In this document: one piece after another, positions 10,162 through 20,814 of the stretch
Layout of the letters: every line of letters begins with the position of its first letter
Position numbering within the stretch: the stretch's first letter is position 1
NCBI GenBank assembly: GCA_022315425.1
Contig: JAIUPT010000008.1
Location: 434,001-498,000, forward strand
Source of the DNA: Pseudevernia furfuracea
Taxonomy: Eukaryota > Ascomycota > Lecanoromycetes > Lecanorales > Parmeliaceae
Direction of reading: 5' to 3'
Length of the DNA stretch: 64,000 nt
Notes under the pieces: model-generated
What the model was told of the DNA's origin: nothing
The model's database searches: none
The model's input: only the letters and a program-made list of their open reading frames with translations
Translations under genes and position numbers: made by a program

Positions 10162-11018
10162 AGCTCTGAATATGCGTAGGGTATATAGTCTCTAGGTTTG
10201 ATTTAATTGTATTAACTAATCGTATACTGCTTGTCAGTAATTCGACGATAACAAAAAGCAGAGACTGGACGTGAGTTCGGAGATCTTATAAGACTTAAAG
10301 TGTGCTGCAATTTGAAGGACAAAGTGTAAAGAGAGCAGCATCAGGCAGAGACTACGCCACTCTGTACACAGAAACGGGGCGCTTTACATCGGGAGTCAGA
10401 GCAGTGGCTGGCAGCCTCGAAGGCGCAGTTACCGCTCTATCGTCTAGAATGCGCGTTTTTCTAGTCGAATTACCTGCTGACATGGAAGAAACAAACCGTT
10501 GGATTTAAGACCTCGCACTTAGATCCAAAGATCCTACGTACCACCCGGACACTCGTGGTTCGAGAAGCCGGATTCAGACCGTAAATTCAGGGCGAGATGT
10601 GGGTTGAGGAAGAGATCGATGCGGAGCGATGCTCCCATTAGTGTATCAGGCGTACTGCTAGGAAAAGTAGCAGTTGCTGTGATGGAACCCACTTGAATGT
10701 CTTTTATTGAGCACATGAGCACGCAGTACGAGGGTTATAACCCATAGAATACTTTTTTTCCGACTGTTTCTTCACAAGGACTTTCTCTTGCCTTGTGAAC
10801 TATAAGTGCGTCAGATTTAAAAACCCCGGTATCCGAGACTGCCACTCTTTCTGGCAGCTTGCCTGGCCTGTCCTCATTGGCTTACTTAAAGTCTACCAGG
10901 GCAGATAGACATTACAATCTTAAGGGTGTATCAAGACCGAGATAGATGGCAAAGCTCCGTCTTACCTTCATCAGTCGAGCCCAGTACGATATCACGTTGT
11001 AGCATACCTCAAAAAATT
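10162..11018. other. Intergenic spacer, 0.86 kb
   Basis: No supported gene. Short ORFs at 10302-10508 (+) and 10534-10722 (-) show no domain or coherent composition. The first 100 bases are presumably the promoter of the STAND-domain gene. Confidence 0.45.
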
Positions 11019-12231
11019 TCACAGCTTAGAAGCTTCGATTTTGACCAAACCACCATCTTCTACCTTGTATTCTCTTCCTCTCCTCCAACCTGTCCAATTT
11101 TCCAGGACCTTTTCACCGCCGGCTCCAGGTGCAAGATTCTGGCTGCTCCATGCCTCTGAATCAGGAATGGCGAGACCCGGCGATCCCACAAGGCCTACAG
11201 CAGGTCTTTGTTCATATCCTTGCTCCTCGAGCTCGTCTTGTGAGAGAACCGGTGTGCAACACGCGTCTTTGCCGGCGAAAATTCGTTCCCATTCCTGCCT
11301 TGTCTTCTCTGAAAAGCGTTTACGGAAACTTTCCTGGAGGGTCAGCCACGTTGTACGATCATTCCATGTATTTAGCAAATATTGATCCATATTCAATCCC
11401 TTCAAGAGCTGCCCAAAGAAGTTCTCCTCCAGAGCTCCCACAGCCATGTAACCCCCACCCTTGCACTCATAAACGCCATACCACGGGCATCCTCCATCCA
11501 ACATATTTTCTCCCCTCGGCCTATCTCCCAGCGGCGTCTTTCTCAAGAACCTGGAAAACGTCCCCAAATAGGCACTGCCATCCACCATATTCGCTTCCAC
11601 TACCTGACCCTTTCCTGTTTGCGCCCGACTCAACAACGCAGTTAGGATACCAAATGCGCACATCAGCCCTCCACCTGCGAAATCTGCGATTATGTTGGCG
11701 GGAAAAGAGGGTGGCGCATTGGCTGGTCCGAATTGGGAGAGGAGGCCCGAGACGGCGAGGTAGTTGATGTCGTGTCCAGCCATTGGTGCGTAGGGGCCAT
11801 CTCGGCGGAAGCCAGTGAGGCGAGCGATAATGAGACGAGGGTTCACGTCGAGCAAACGTTTAGGATCAAGACCAATTGACTCCAATACTCCTGGGCGGAA
11901 TGGGTCGATGAGGATGTCGGCATGGTTGAGGAGGGATTTGAGTAGGGCAAGGCTATTGGGGGATTTGAGGTCTAGGGCTATGGAGGACTTGTGGCGACTC
12001 AGAGGATCAGGCGTTGGGGAGGGAGGTTTCGAAGTATGGGCTTGAGGATGGGCTCTATCAATGCGGAGAACGGATGCGCCATAGTCGGCGAGGAGAAGGC
12101 AGGCAAATGGGCCTTGGGGCGCTGTTAGAAAGGCGGTTGGTGATAATACTGGACGGTTGGTAAGTACCTGGAGCTAGACCGGCAAGCTCAATGACTCGAA
12201 GACCGGTCAATGGTGGTGGAGAGGTTGCCAT
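11019..12231 (-). CDS. CoA-transferase family III / alpha-methylacyl-CoA racemase-like protein, 385 aa
   Basis: Two exons: 12168-12231 and 11019-12112; intron 12113-12167 (55 nt), phase 1. The start MATSPPPLTGLRVIELAGLAPG and the joined GPFACLLLADYGASVLRID are the usual N-terminus of CaiB/BaiF-fold enzymes. Residues matching the human AMACR catalytic set are visible: His in MAGHDINYLA, Asp in IADFAGGGLM and Glu in YMAVGALEENF. The enzyme would epimerise (2R)- and (2S)-methyl-branched acyl-CoAs so that they can enter beta-oxidation, probably in peroxisomes or mitochondria. The C-terminal residues EASKL are close to a type-1 peroxisomal signal (the last three residues are SKL), which supports a peroxisomal location. 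Substrate specificity within family III cannot be settled from sequence. Confidence 0.9.
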
Positions 12232-13192
12232 GAAGGTGTGCACAGCCTTTTTTGAACTCGTCACCCGCTCATGGTGGAGAGGTACAAGGACAAGGCTGAG
12301 GCTGCGGAACAGGCCAGGTATCACACTGGAGATTTGTGCATCTCCAAAACTCCAAATATCATCCATTCTGTCATCGTCTACTTTTGCATATTCTCAATGT
12401 CTCCCATTACGTAGCTCAAAGGCTATCAAGCATTGCTAGATAATAGCTCATCCAACCTTCAACACTGGGGAAGCCCCATCTACGCACATTTTTCTATCAG
12501 CCTCGTGATACAAAATCAACAGGTGGTGAAGGCTAACAATTCAACACCATTGTCGGCATTGTCTGATTATACCAAGGCTTCAAAGACTCTTCGGACGGTG
12601 ACCCATTCATCTGTGTCACTTTTTAGCGTGAGTCTGGTTTCATACTCGATGTTCTAGTTCAATGCTCCCTCATTCGCATTATTTGGTGCTAAGCGACACG
12701 CCTCTAGTAGTCTTGCAGCTTTAATTACTCGCTCGTGATCAGGATGTGGGAGTTGCCCGAAGACACGCAGCACGGTTACCACTCTCCCAGCTCGTCTCAT
12801 TGGGAATCTTTGAACCTATTCCATGGGTATCCTTTCGAGACTTCGCTCAATGCTGAGATGTTCGACGTCTCTAGGGCCCCGCCTGCCCCTAGGACGGGGT
12901 GGCGAACGAGGTATGCTGTTGCCTTTCTTCTGCATGACCGTCCAATTCCCGGATTCGTTCCTGCTTCCATTTTCCCAATTTCTTCGCCACTATTTTCTTC
13001 GAGGCCTCCTTCTTCTTACTAGTCTCGTACCAAAGTCCCAAAGAAACTCTCTTATACTCGCATAGCATCTTCTCTCCTGACTCCTCGGCTTCCCAATATC
13101 CTTGTCTCCACCCTAGATGCTCGTTTATTAGCGCCCATGCCAACGATTTGATACCTCACGCCCAAAAGCATCACGTACGAAAACCTGATTTC
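12232..13192. other. Intergenic spacer, 0.96 kb
   Basis: Divergent upstream region of the racemase-like gene (-) and the two-span membrane protein gene (+). Several short ORFs exist (for example 12433-12657 and 12735-13022) but none has coherent composition, and they overlap in different frames. Confidence 0.4.
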
Positions 13193-13714
13193 ATGTATCG
13201 AACACATAAATGGCTTAGTCGTGCGGACGGCCTCATGAGAAACCCTCGCCTACGGATTCATCCGAACAGGCAGCATGTCGAGACTAGCCTCCTGAGTAAT
13301 CAGCCGTCCAAGTCCTATTTACTAGAAGAGAATGCAAGATCGGAAAATCAAGTCATAGCTGTTCCAGCCCCTGGTACAGCGCAATTCTCGCCAATACAGC
13401 CCACACCACAGCAAATCTGGCTACCGATCTCAGAATCTCCACGCTGGCCATACTCCGCGCAGTACACAAAATTGCAACAACCCTTGGCGTTAAGATGTCG
13501 ACGCCTTCTGAAACTCTTTCGAACCTGTCACATTTTGATTTTCCTTGGCTTTCTCACAATCTTAGGCAGTCTGATTCCAGCCCTGTGGCGCTCAGTAGCT
13601 CGCAACGATATTCAAGGCGGGTTCTCCTTGGCGCAATATATTCTCGCTGTTGGCGTTTTTGTCATTGGGTGTATACTCGCTATTCATAGCAGGACATGTA
13701 CGTGCTGGCAGTAA
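13193..13714 (+). CDS. Small two-span membrane protein, 173 aa, function unknown
   Basis: Start is taken at the first ATG (13193); the open frame continues upstream to a TTG only. The first 100 residues are polar and Pro/Gln-rich. Two clear membrane segments follow: CHILIFLGFLTILGSLIPAL (about 112-131) and SLAQYILAVGVFVIGCILAI (about 145-164), separated by a charged loop (WRSVARNDIQGG). The C-terminus HSRTCTCWQ carries two Cys spaced C-x-C, possible lipidation or metal-binding residues. The composition looks coding and resembles small fungal transmembrane proteins of unknown role, but no named domain is recognised. Confidence 0.55.
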   Translation: MYRTHKWLSRADGLMRNPRLRIHPNRQHVETSLLSNQPSKSYLLEENARSENQVIAVPAPGTAQFSPIQPTPQQIWLPISESPRWPYSAQYTKLQQPLALRCRRLLKLFRTCHILIFLGFLTILGSLIPALWRSVARNDIQGGFSLAQYILAVGVFVIGCILAIHSRTCTCWQ

Positions 13715-15040
13715 CCATACGATTGTTAGGAAGATGCTCCAGCACGTCGCTGTCATGTGACACCCACCATCTGTCATTTTTGATCTCAGATCATTCTGTG
13801 CTTGTTGTCTTCGATTGTATGTAAGTCATTTGATAACCAAGGAAAGTCTTAAGGAAGCGATGGGGTTGACAAGCCAGGTTTTATACGGGATAGAAGATGG
13901 CGGATGTTTGCAAGATTTTCCGGCGATACAATACAATCATTTTATGTATGTGGAATAGAAAGTGGTAATGCGGCATAATAGCAGATTTGTATTATAGTAG
14001 AGACTAACTACTAAACAAGGAGAAAGCCTTGCACCCTCGGTCGAAGGTTTCGAGGAACTGCGCAAATGGGCAACGTGATCAACATTTGCTGAGGCCTTGA
14101 GAAAGAAAAAAAAGTGGGAAATTGAAGAAAATGAAGCTTTGTAGCTCTCGAATCTGGTCTCATGTCTCTTATGCTAGCTTTGTCAGAGTCTACATCACGA
14201 GATAGAACGCGGCTTCTTCCCTTTCAGGACAGAGACCAATCAAAGTGTGTTGGGCTTGCCAATTTGACGCTGGGGCATGCGACGACAGCAGCTCCGACAG
14301 TAGATTCACTCAAACTTCGGTAGGGCAGCTCTACCTCCACACGGCCGAGCAGATCCAGCACTTAGCCTTCCATTGCCATGCCGAGCGAAAGTCAACACCG
14401 ATGGTGTCAGCAGTCATAGCGATAGCCCAGCCCGGGCCCTGCCCTCTATGTGCCTTAGGCGGGGCAGCCTCACCAACTGAGAGCTCCTCACAGCCTCAAT
14501 GCAACGACAAGGACCGCCCCGGCCCTGCATTCCCAACTCAGCCTTGTTGAGATTCCACTCCTCTTCTGACCAAGGACCTGCAATAAATCTCGTTTGAGTT
14601 TTGGTTCTTTTGAATTGAATTGAAGATCCAAGATATCGAAGCCGTTCCAAACCTTCAAGGGATCACTCTTTCACAAGATTTTAACTTTTTTCGCCGATTC
14701 GAAAGGAACTAGGTTCGTGTTGATGCTCATACTTTTACTAACCGTGTTCTTCCCTCGGTATCACAATCAAGGCTGACAAGTTATTGGATTATGTGCTTTG
14801 CTTGCAGGCTTGGATGATTATTAAACGAAAGATACGCCATGTTGAGGTGATAGTGCAGGATCTTGATAAATATTACTCCCTCCAATCGACGCTCAACGTC
14901 GGCGCTGTTTGGGCCAAGAGGATTCGGGACTTTTTGGAGGGTGATCCAGCTAGGCAACGATGGCAGATCCACACTAGGAACAGAACGAGTTGCATGACAA
15001 TGTTTCCAACCTTAAGGCTCGGAAAAGCGTACAGTACGCA
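13715..15040. other. Intergenic spacer, 1.3 kb
   Basis: No supported gene. ORFs at 14245-14550 (+), 14414-14650 (-) and 14784-15044 (+) overlap one another in different frames and show no domain signatures. Confidence 0.45.
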
Positions 15041-15298
15041 TTAGAGATAGGAACACTTCACCATTTTATGCCAAGAGAAATCCTCATCGGCATAGATAAG
15101 ATTCAGCCCTATGACTTTCCCGTTATCGAGGTCAATGTCTCTTTCCTCTGATGTTGCCTCCTTCAATTGACATTCTTCGTACCTGAAGTAGCGGCTTTTC
15201 CACTTGAAAAGCTCCCTGCCATACGGAGGGACCACCGTGCTTCTCCCATCTGAGAGAGAGACTGTGCTATCTAAGCGCAAGGCAGTGATTGGCGCCAA
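15041..15298 (-). CDS. Short ORF, possible gene fragment (85 codons)
   Basis: The composition is protein-like (for example VPPYGRELFKWKSRYFRYEE and GKVIGLNLIYADEDFSW). The frame has no ATG at its upstream end, only a TTG at 15298, and an in-frame TGA about 30 bases further up. It is therefore either the last exon of an unrecognised gene or a relic. No family is recognised. It ends 121 bases upstream of the MFS transporter ATG on the other strand. Confidence 0.25.
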   Translation of the reverse strand: MAPITALRLDSTVSLSDGRSTVVPPYGRELFKWKSRYFRYEECQLKEATSEERDIDLDNGKVIGLNLIYADEDFSWHKMVKCSYL

Positions 15299-15418
15299 TG
15301 CATACTGACGTATTTTGACCGAGCATCAGCGAAGACAACAACATCGTTTCGACTCTGGTCTCAGAATTGACTGTTAAAGAGAACGTCTTTCTTTGTCTGT
15401 TATCTTTGTAAAGTCATC

Positions 15419-17146
15419 ATGTCGTCCAATCCTTCCCCAGAGAGCTTCGCAGCGGGCAACACCGCGGATCCTGGGGTAGCGCCCCGCCAAGTCGTCCAAC
15501 GAGCAGATGGTACAGACGTGGAACTTGTAAGCTTTCCTCCTGGAGACCCGGAAAATCCCCGCAATTGGCCAACATGGCGGAAATGGTCCATCGTGATCGT
15601 GATCATGCTCATCGATCTCACGGTCAGCTTCGCAGCATCTGGCTTTTCGCCCGCCGCCAAGAAGTTCGCCAAGGACTTTGGCGTGTCAGGCGAAGTCGGT
15701 ACATTGGGATTGAGCCTATGTGTACTAGGATTTGCATTAGGGCCGATGACTTTGGCGCCGCTGTCAGAGTATGCTTGTAGTCCCAATGACAATGGTCCGA
15801 AATCCTGTTTAACAAAGCTGTGCGCAGGTACTATGGACGATCTCCGATTTACATCGCATCGTACGGTATCTACCTATTCTTCATACTCGGTACCGCCCTC
15901 GTCCAGAACCTGGGGGGCTTTCTGGTCCTGCGGTTCCTGTCTGGATGGTTCTGTGCTGTGACGATAGCCAACTTCGGAGGAACAATTGCGGATCTCTTTG
16001 AACCGCACGAGACAGGACCAGCTATGAGTCTCTTTTTGTGGGCCGCTACAACAGGGTCTCCGTTGGGCTACTTTCTCTTTTCTTGCATTGCGCAGTTCAA
16101 GGGGTGGAGAGATATCTTTTGGGCTCTGCTTGGGATCTGCGGCGGCCTCTGGTTGGTTATGACTGCGACGCTGAAGGAGACGAGACACAGTGTATTGCTT
16201 CTCCGGCGCGCAGCCCGTGAGAGAAAGGAAAGAGGCACAGACGCTATCGAAGTCCCAGATTCGATGAAGCAGAGAGGACCGCGGACGTTGTTCAAGACCG
16301 CACTTTTGAGACCGTTCAGATTTCTATTCTCGGAAGCCATCATTGTCTTTGGAGCACTCTACAACGGCTACCTCTATGGGCTTAGCTTTTTATTTAATGG
16401 TGCTTTCTCATTAGTGTTTGGAACGGGAGGCCATGGCTTCGATGTCCTTGGTGTTGGACTTGCGTTTCTCGGGATCGTCGTGGGCATCAGCATTGGCCCA
16501 ATCACAAACATTTGGCAAGAACGATTTTACCAACGTAGAGTCGCGCAGATGGGCGGCAGGAACGTGCCAGAAGCCCGTGTACAATTGGGTCGAATAGCTG
16601 GAATTAGTGAGTGATTGTCCACCTTTTTATTTGTCCCTCGCTGAAATAGGGAATTGCAGCCTTTCCTATATCGCTGTTTTGGTTTGCATGGACTTCTTAT
16701 AAAAGCGTACACTGGATTGTTCCGATAATAGCATCCGCGCTATGGGGGTGGTCCTTCTACACCTTGATCTTGATGACGTACACCTACACTGAAGACTCAT
16801 ACAAGGCAAGTCGATTCCTTCATCGCGGCTGCATACGCGAAGAAGACGTTCTGACCAGTATCTTCAGGTCTTCAGCGCCTCTGCACTCGCAGGCCTTGGA
16901 CTTGTTCGCAACGTTGCGGGCGCTGGCTTTCCACTATTTGGACAGCAGATGTTTAGCTATCTAGGCAATCAGTGGGCTGCCAGTCTTCTTGCATTCTTGG
17001 CTATACTTCTGGTCCCAATTCCCTTTATACTCGAGAGATATGGACGGGCGTTGCGATTGAGAAGCCCTTGGGCGAAGCAGCACATGGATGATTTGACGGA
17101 AGACGAGGGATCGTGTGTGCCTAAAGATCCTGGAAGCGAAACTTGA
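15419..17146 (+). CDS. MFS transporter, DHA1 (drug:H+ antiporter-1) type, 517 aa
   Basis: Four exons: 15419-15768, 15828-16606, 16660-16805 and 16868-17146. Introns 1 and 2 are GT-AG (59 and 53 nt). Intron 3 (16806-16867) begins GCAAGT and is best read as a GC-AG intron, because splicing there joins EDSYK to VFSASALAGLGLVRN at the spacing seen in homologues. The N-terminal GDPENPRNWPTWRKW just before the first membrane helix is the hallmark of the fungal DHA1 polyamine/drug exporter group (Tpo1/Flr1-like). Twelve hydrophobic segments are visible in two halves, separated by a charged central loop (about 255-290). It would be a plasma-membrane proton antiporter; the substrate is not deducible. 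No biosynthetic genes flank it, so a role in a metabolite cluster is not supported. Confidence 0.88.
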
Positions 17147-17894
17147 AGGTTTCGCTCGAGCTGACCGAGTGCCTTGAGCCAATGTACAAAAAAAAGACTA
17201 TCAAGGATCTCTGCTGTCATTAGTTGATTCTGGAGTTGGCTTCGAAGACTCGTGTATGCACTCGAGTAAATCTTCGCATTAAGGAGCTTCTAATCTAACG
17301 CAATCACCAAGATCTGTAACCCAGATCACTAATACAGCTATTCCAATCAACACCTTGGCATCTTTTGTAGCGGAGAACGATTGGGACACCTTGCCACAAA
17401 CATATTGATCATGAACCTGGAAATCTCTTCTCAATTTTCCGAGCTTACAGCCCGCTCGTCGAGGCCTAACCACAATTGATAGCGCAAAATGTAAGTAGCT
17501 CAGCCACAGGGAAGATTGCACTGTGCTGCAGAAAGCGTTTTGCCGTGTATTTTTTTGCGATTTTGCGCCGTGCGATCATGATCCGATTTTACATCGTTTT
17601 ATGCGATGCTTCTCCCGCAAGAACACAGACCCAGGGCGTGAAAGTGTGCCGCTTCAATCAGCCGCACGCACGAAGACTTGAGCGGATGATTGATGCCAGG
17701 GTACCAAGCAGCATCCAAAGCCCCTTGAGATCTCGTCAAACTCAAATCTTTACCTCACTTAGCTCTACTTGGCTCCGCTCAAATGGCTCTAGTTGATCTC
17801 TTCGTGTGACAGAGGCCTGCAAGTTCTTGTGTACAGTGGCGAGTTCTCCTCCAGTACTTAAGAAAAGGTAGCAAACAATGGTGGCTACGTCTGT
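17147..17894. other. Intergenic spacer, 0.75 kb
   Basis: Downstream of the MFS gene. Nothing supported; ORFs 17279-17521 (-) and 17476-17796 (+) are antisense to each other over part of their length and show no domain. Confidence 0.45.
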
Positions 17895-18179
17895 TCAAAA
17901 CGGGGCCCTCGGTACATTGCCGAATACTTCGACCTCGCAACCTGCTCTCCAGCTCGTGCAGGGAATGCCGAATGCGACGGTCATTTCTGGGATCACGAAC
18001 TTGACGGAGGGAAAAGCGTCGGTGGCATGATGTTCTAGTGACTGATGGATCGATGATAAATAGTCCACCAAGGTACCGAGGTGTGGAGTGGGTTGGTGTC
18101 GTCGGAGTGCTGGAGGTAGAGGCAATGCTTGTGAAAAGCTCCCGATGAAAAAGGCAGACATCAGTCCTTTCAAATGCAT
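17895..18179 (-). CDS. Candidate small secreted protein, 94 aa
   Basis: Reading from the ATG at 18179, the N-terminus MHLKGLMSAFFIGSFSQALP looks like a signal peptide with a cleavage-compatible A-L-P. The mature part has two Cys and no recognised domain. The open frame extends a further 93 codons upstream with non-signal sequence, so the start is uncertain. Small secreted proteins are common in fungi, but chance ORFs with hydrophobic starts are too. Confidence 0.25.
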   Translation of the reverse strand: MHLKGLMSAFFIGSFSQALPLPPALRRHQPTPHLGTLVDYLSSIHQSLEHHATDAFPSVKFVIPEMTVAFGIPCTSWRAGCEVEVFGNVPRAPF

Positions 18180-19360
18180 CTTCTCCGCGAACAGTAGGGA
18201 CTGTATCTGATGTCCCTGAGTACGAGGTTTTGCCCACAACCCCAGAAATTCCAGCGAGCCGGTCGCATCTTTCACAGATTGACGAATTTTTCCAGGGGGG
18301 GGGGAAGGATGAGGCTTACCACCCACCTGTTCTGTATGTTTCATTTGCAATATTCGAGAGGAAAATTCCGTGGACCTCGACAGACAACGCTTGCTGTCGC
18401 CTCCTTTTCCGAGTCTGATCTCCCTTTCACGAATCATTCCTCGACAGTTCGAAGTCAAAGTCTTGCGCTTCCGTTTCCGATTCTGACTCGGAAGTACGTC
18501 TTTTCCAAAAGCTTGTCCTCACTCCGATGTATCATCATGGGATGTTTAGGAGTCCAAGCTGCGCGGCGTTTGAGCATGACGGCGCCTGACAACATGTCCT
18601 TTCCTCTAATTTACCACGCCCTACCGCCCAGGCTTCCATTTCGGGGTCTCTATAGGGACTGGCGCCTCGCCAGCGGTGACGATTGCGGCACGGCACTCCA
18701 GCTCGAGTGTGGTCGCCTCAAGCCGCAGTGGGGATCTGCTTTTCGTCTGGTGTTGATCTTGCGGGGTCTCACTAGAATGGGGATCAAGGGCCAAGGGTAG
18801 GGAGACGTCGAACTTGAAGGTCTCGCTCTGTTACAGGTGGATGTGTTGAATGGGCTTCCTTGTGTTAGGCACAATGGAAGTAACCTCGGGGACGGTCTTG
18901 ATAGAGCCATCATCTTTCATACATCGAAACATAGAACAGAAGCTCGTCATTGCGTTTGTTGCTTAGCAGAGAGCCCACAAGAACGTGTAAATGCAACCTC
19001 GCAAACACGGCTGTGCTCGCAGCAGAGGGTTTTTTGTTACTTTTGAATGCGACTGAATGTTCAAGAGCTCGTAGGACCACTGCCACAACGACGACATCTG
19101 TTTGTGGCGGATTCCGTACAAACCAGAAAGTACACGTCATAAGTCAGGTGCATGGCTATCCTTTTTCTTCATTGTTTCCCTTACTTGTGCGAAACATCCA
19201 TTAGCGCTCGCTTGCGTCGTAATATTCCTCCGATAGCAAGCAGATCGTTTTTCGTACCCTTGTTGACATTATCGTGCACCTATCCCCATCTCCGATTACC
19301 ACGAATACTTAACTTGGGAGTCATATTATTCATCGGTGCCCGACGAACAGTTTCAAAGCA
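18180..19360. other. Intergenic spacer, 1.2 kb
   Basis: No supported gene. The ORF at 18210-18800 (+) is long but has Arg-, Ser- and Leu-rich random-like composition and contains a G10 tract (about 18294-18303). The last 100 bases carry a pyrimidine-rich leader before the ATG at 19361. Confidence 0.4.
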
Positions 19361-20096
19361 ATGAATTATTTGCAGACAGACGAGGATTCCGCGGTTGAAG
19401 CCACTGAGCTAACAACGGATGCAACTTCACCAGACGATAATTGGGTTATCAAAGTTTACAAACCTGCAGCAGAGGGCAATAAACCTGTAGTAGAGGGCAA
19501 GCCTGCAGAATTTGTTGCCAAAGACCTCAGCAGAGAGGAAGATGTAAGAGAGGTCTTGGGGTGGCTGAACACCAAGGGCTGGATCTTGCTAAAGGAAATC
19601 GGAGGCGGGGAGCACGAATGGGACGTATCGCGAGACAAGGTCAATTCTGCAGCTCTCTCCTTCGAGGCGAGACGACTAACGCGTACTCAATCAGTATGTT
19701 CACAGGATCATCACGACAGCCAGCCTGCTCGAGCATGAGAAACCTACGTCTGACAATCCATTTGTCGCCGAAGGAATCTTGGATTTGCGGTGCACTTTTT
19801 TTGCGGGTGACGACAGTAACCACTGGCACATCAGGATCGCTCCGGACGCCGAGGAACAGGAAAATACTTGGGAGACTGTGGTTTTGAGTGCGGGAGACGT
19901 GTAAGCTACTTTTACCCTAAGTACAGCTTCTTTGTTCGTGCTCTGACCAGGGCACAGGTTTATCTGTCATTTCTTGCTCCAGATATTGGCTCCTGAACCG
20001 CTCATCGATGTTCCCGAACCACTTTTGCCGGGGTCTCTCAGGTCATGGAACTGGTTCCAGAAAGCCTATGTGTGGGGAGCGTCAGAAAGGAAATGA
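19361..20096 (+). CDS. Three-exon protein of unknown function, 207 aa
   Basis: Exons 19361-19639, 19695-19900 and 19958-20096. Intron 1 (55 nt) has GTCAAT at its donor and GACTAAC followed by TCAATCAG at its acceptor end; intron 2 (57 nt) has GTAAGC and CTGACCAGGGCACAG. Phases are consistent (0 and 2), and the joined frame is protein-like throughout: an acidic N-terminus, then WVIKVYKPAAEGNKPVVEG with a short repeat (AEGNKPVVEGKP), VLGWLNTKGWILLKEIGGGE, IITTASLLEHEKPTSDNPF, LRCTFFAGDDSNHWHIRIAP and a Trp-rich end (LRSWNWFQKAYVWGASERK). No domain is recognised. The reconstruction is by splice signals alone; intron 2's acceptor has alternatives. Confidence 0.55.
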
Positions 20097-20271
20097 CTAG
20101 CTGTGGGCTTCTGGCGAACATAAAAGCGTTTCTGATAACATGCAAAGGATTTTCACTCGCGCAAGCGGCCATTCTAGTATTTAAGCTCCGCGAGACTCCT
20201 GCCCCACTCTCCACCGGGATTCATGACAGTCTCAAATTCGAGGCTGAATATCAACCTACAGTACACATAAC

Positions 20272-20814
20272 TCATGCTCGGCGGAAGCTCAATCTGAAGA
20301 GCACCAATTCCTGCCCCTCTGCTATGATCGTCGACGACGTTATCTCCCTTGCCGGAGAGTATTCTATAACCAGCTGCCAAATCGCATGAATCACATTCAG
20401 TGCTTGTACTCTATAGATCCCTGCCGGAGGATGCAGGGAGTAAATACCGACTTCGGTGTAGACGTTGCCGCTAAATACACCAATCGTCGTGATTTCTTCG
20501 AGTACATCACGAGGTTCTCCAGCATTGAAGATGATGAGTTGAATTGAAGCAAGAGCGTCAAGGACCATAGGAGTGTACTTATTGGTCAGTAAGTCGCCGT
20601 ATGCCGTTATCCTGATAATGAGCCCATCCTTTATGTGGCGCTGAAAAGGCGGTGGTGGCCAGGGATTATTTTTGAGGGATTTGTTGGTAGTGATGTCTCC
20701 GGTTGCGATGATAATGTCTTGTGATGGCAATTGTAGGATTGATGAGTTCAAAGGTAAAAGCAAGGCTTTGGAAAGATCGATCGATACGAAAAGCAAGAAG
20801 ACGAACAATTTCAT
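20272..20814 (-). CDS. Putative secreted protein of unknown function, 180 aa
   Basis: Single exon from ATG 20814. The N-terminus MKLFVFLLFVSIDLSKALLL is a convincing signal peptide. The mature protein contains NNPWPPPPFQRHIKDGLIIR and alternating hydrophobic stretches (LIIFNAGEPRDVLEEITTIG, NVIHAIWQLVIEY). No cysteines are conspicuous and there is no catalytic motif. This is the general form of the abundant secreted hypothetical proteins of filamentous fungi; the C-terminal end may be extended by an unrecognised intron. Confidence 0.5.
   Translation of the reverse strand: MKLFVFLLFVSIDLSKALLLPLNSSILQLPSQDIIIATGDITTNKSLKNNPWPPPPFQRHIKDGLIIRITAYGDLLTNKYTPMVLDALASIQLIIFNAGEPRDVLEEITTIGVFSGNVYTEVGIYSLHPPAGIYRVQALNVIHAIWQLVIEYSPAREITSSTIIAEGQELVLFRLSFRRA

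Noticed and set aside
18210..18800. Long plus-strand ORF of 196 codons
   Set aside because: Random-like composition, non-ATG start in an overlapping frame set, contains a G10 tract, no domain.
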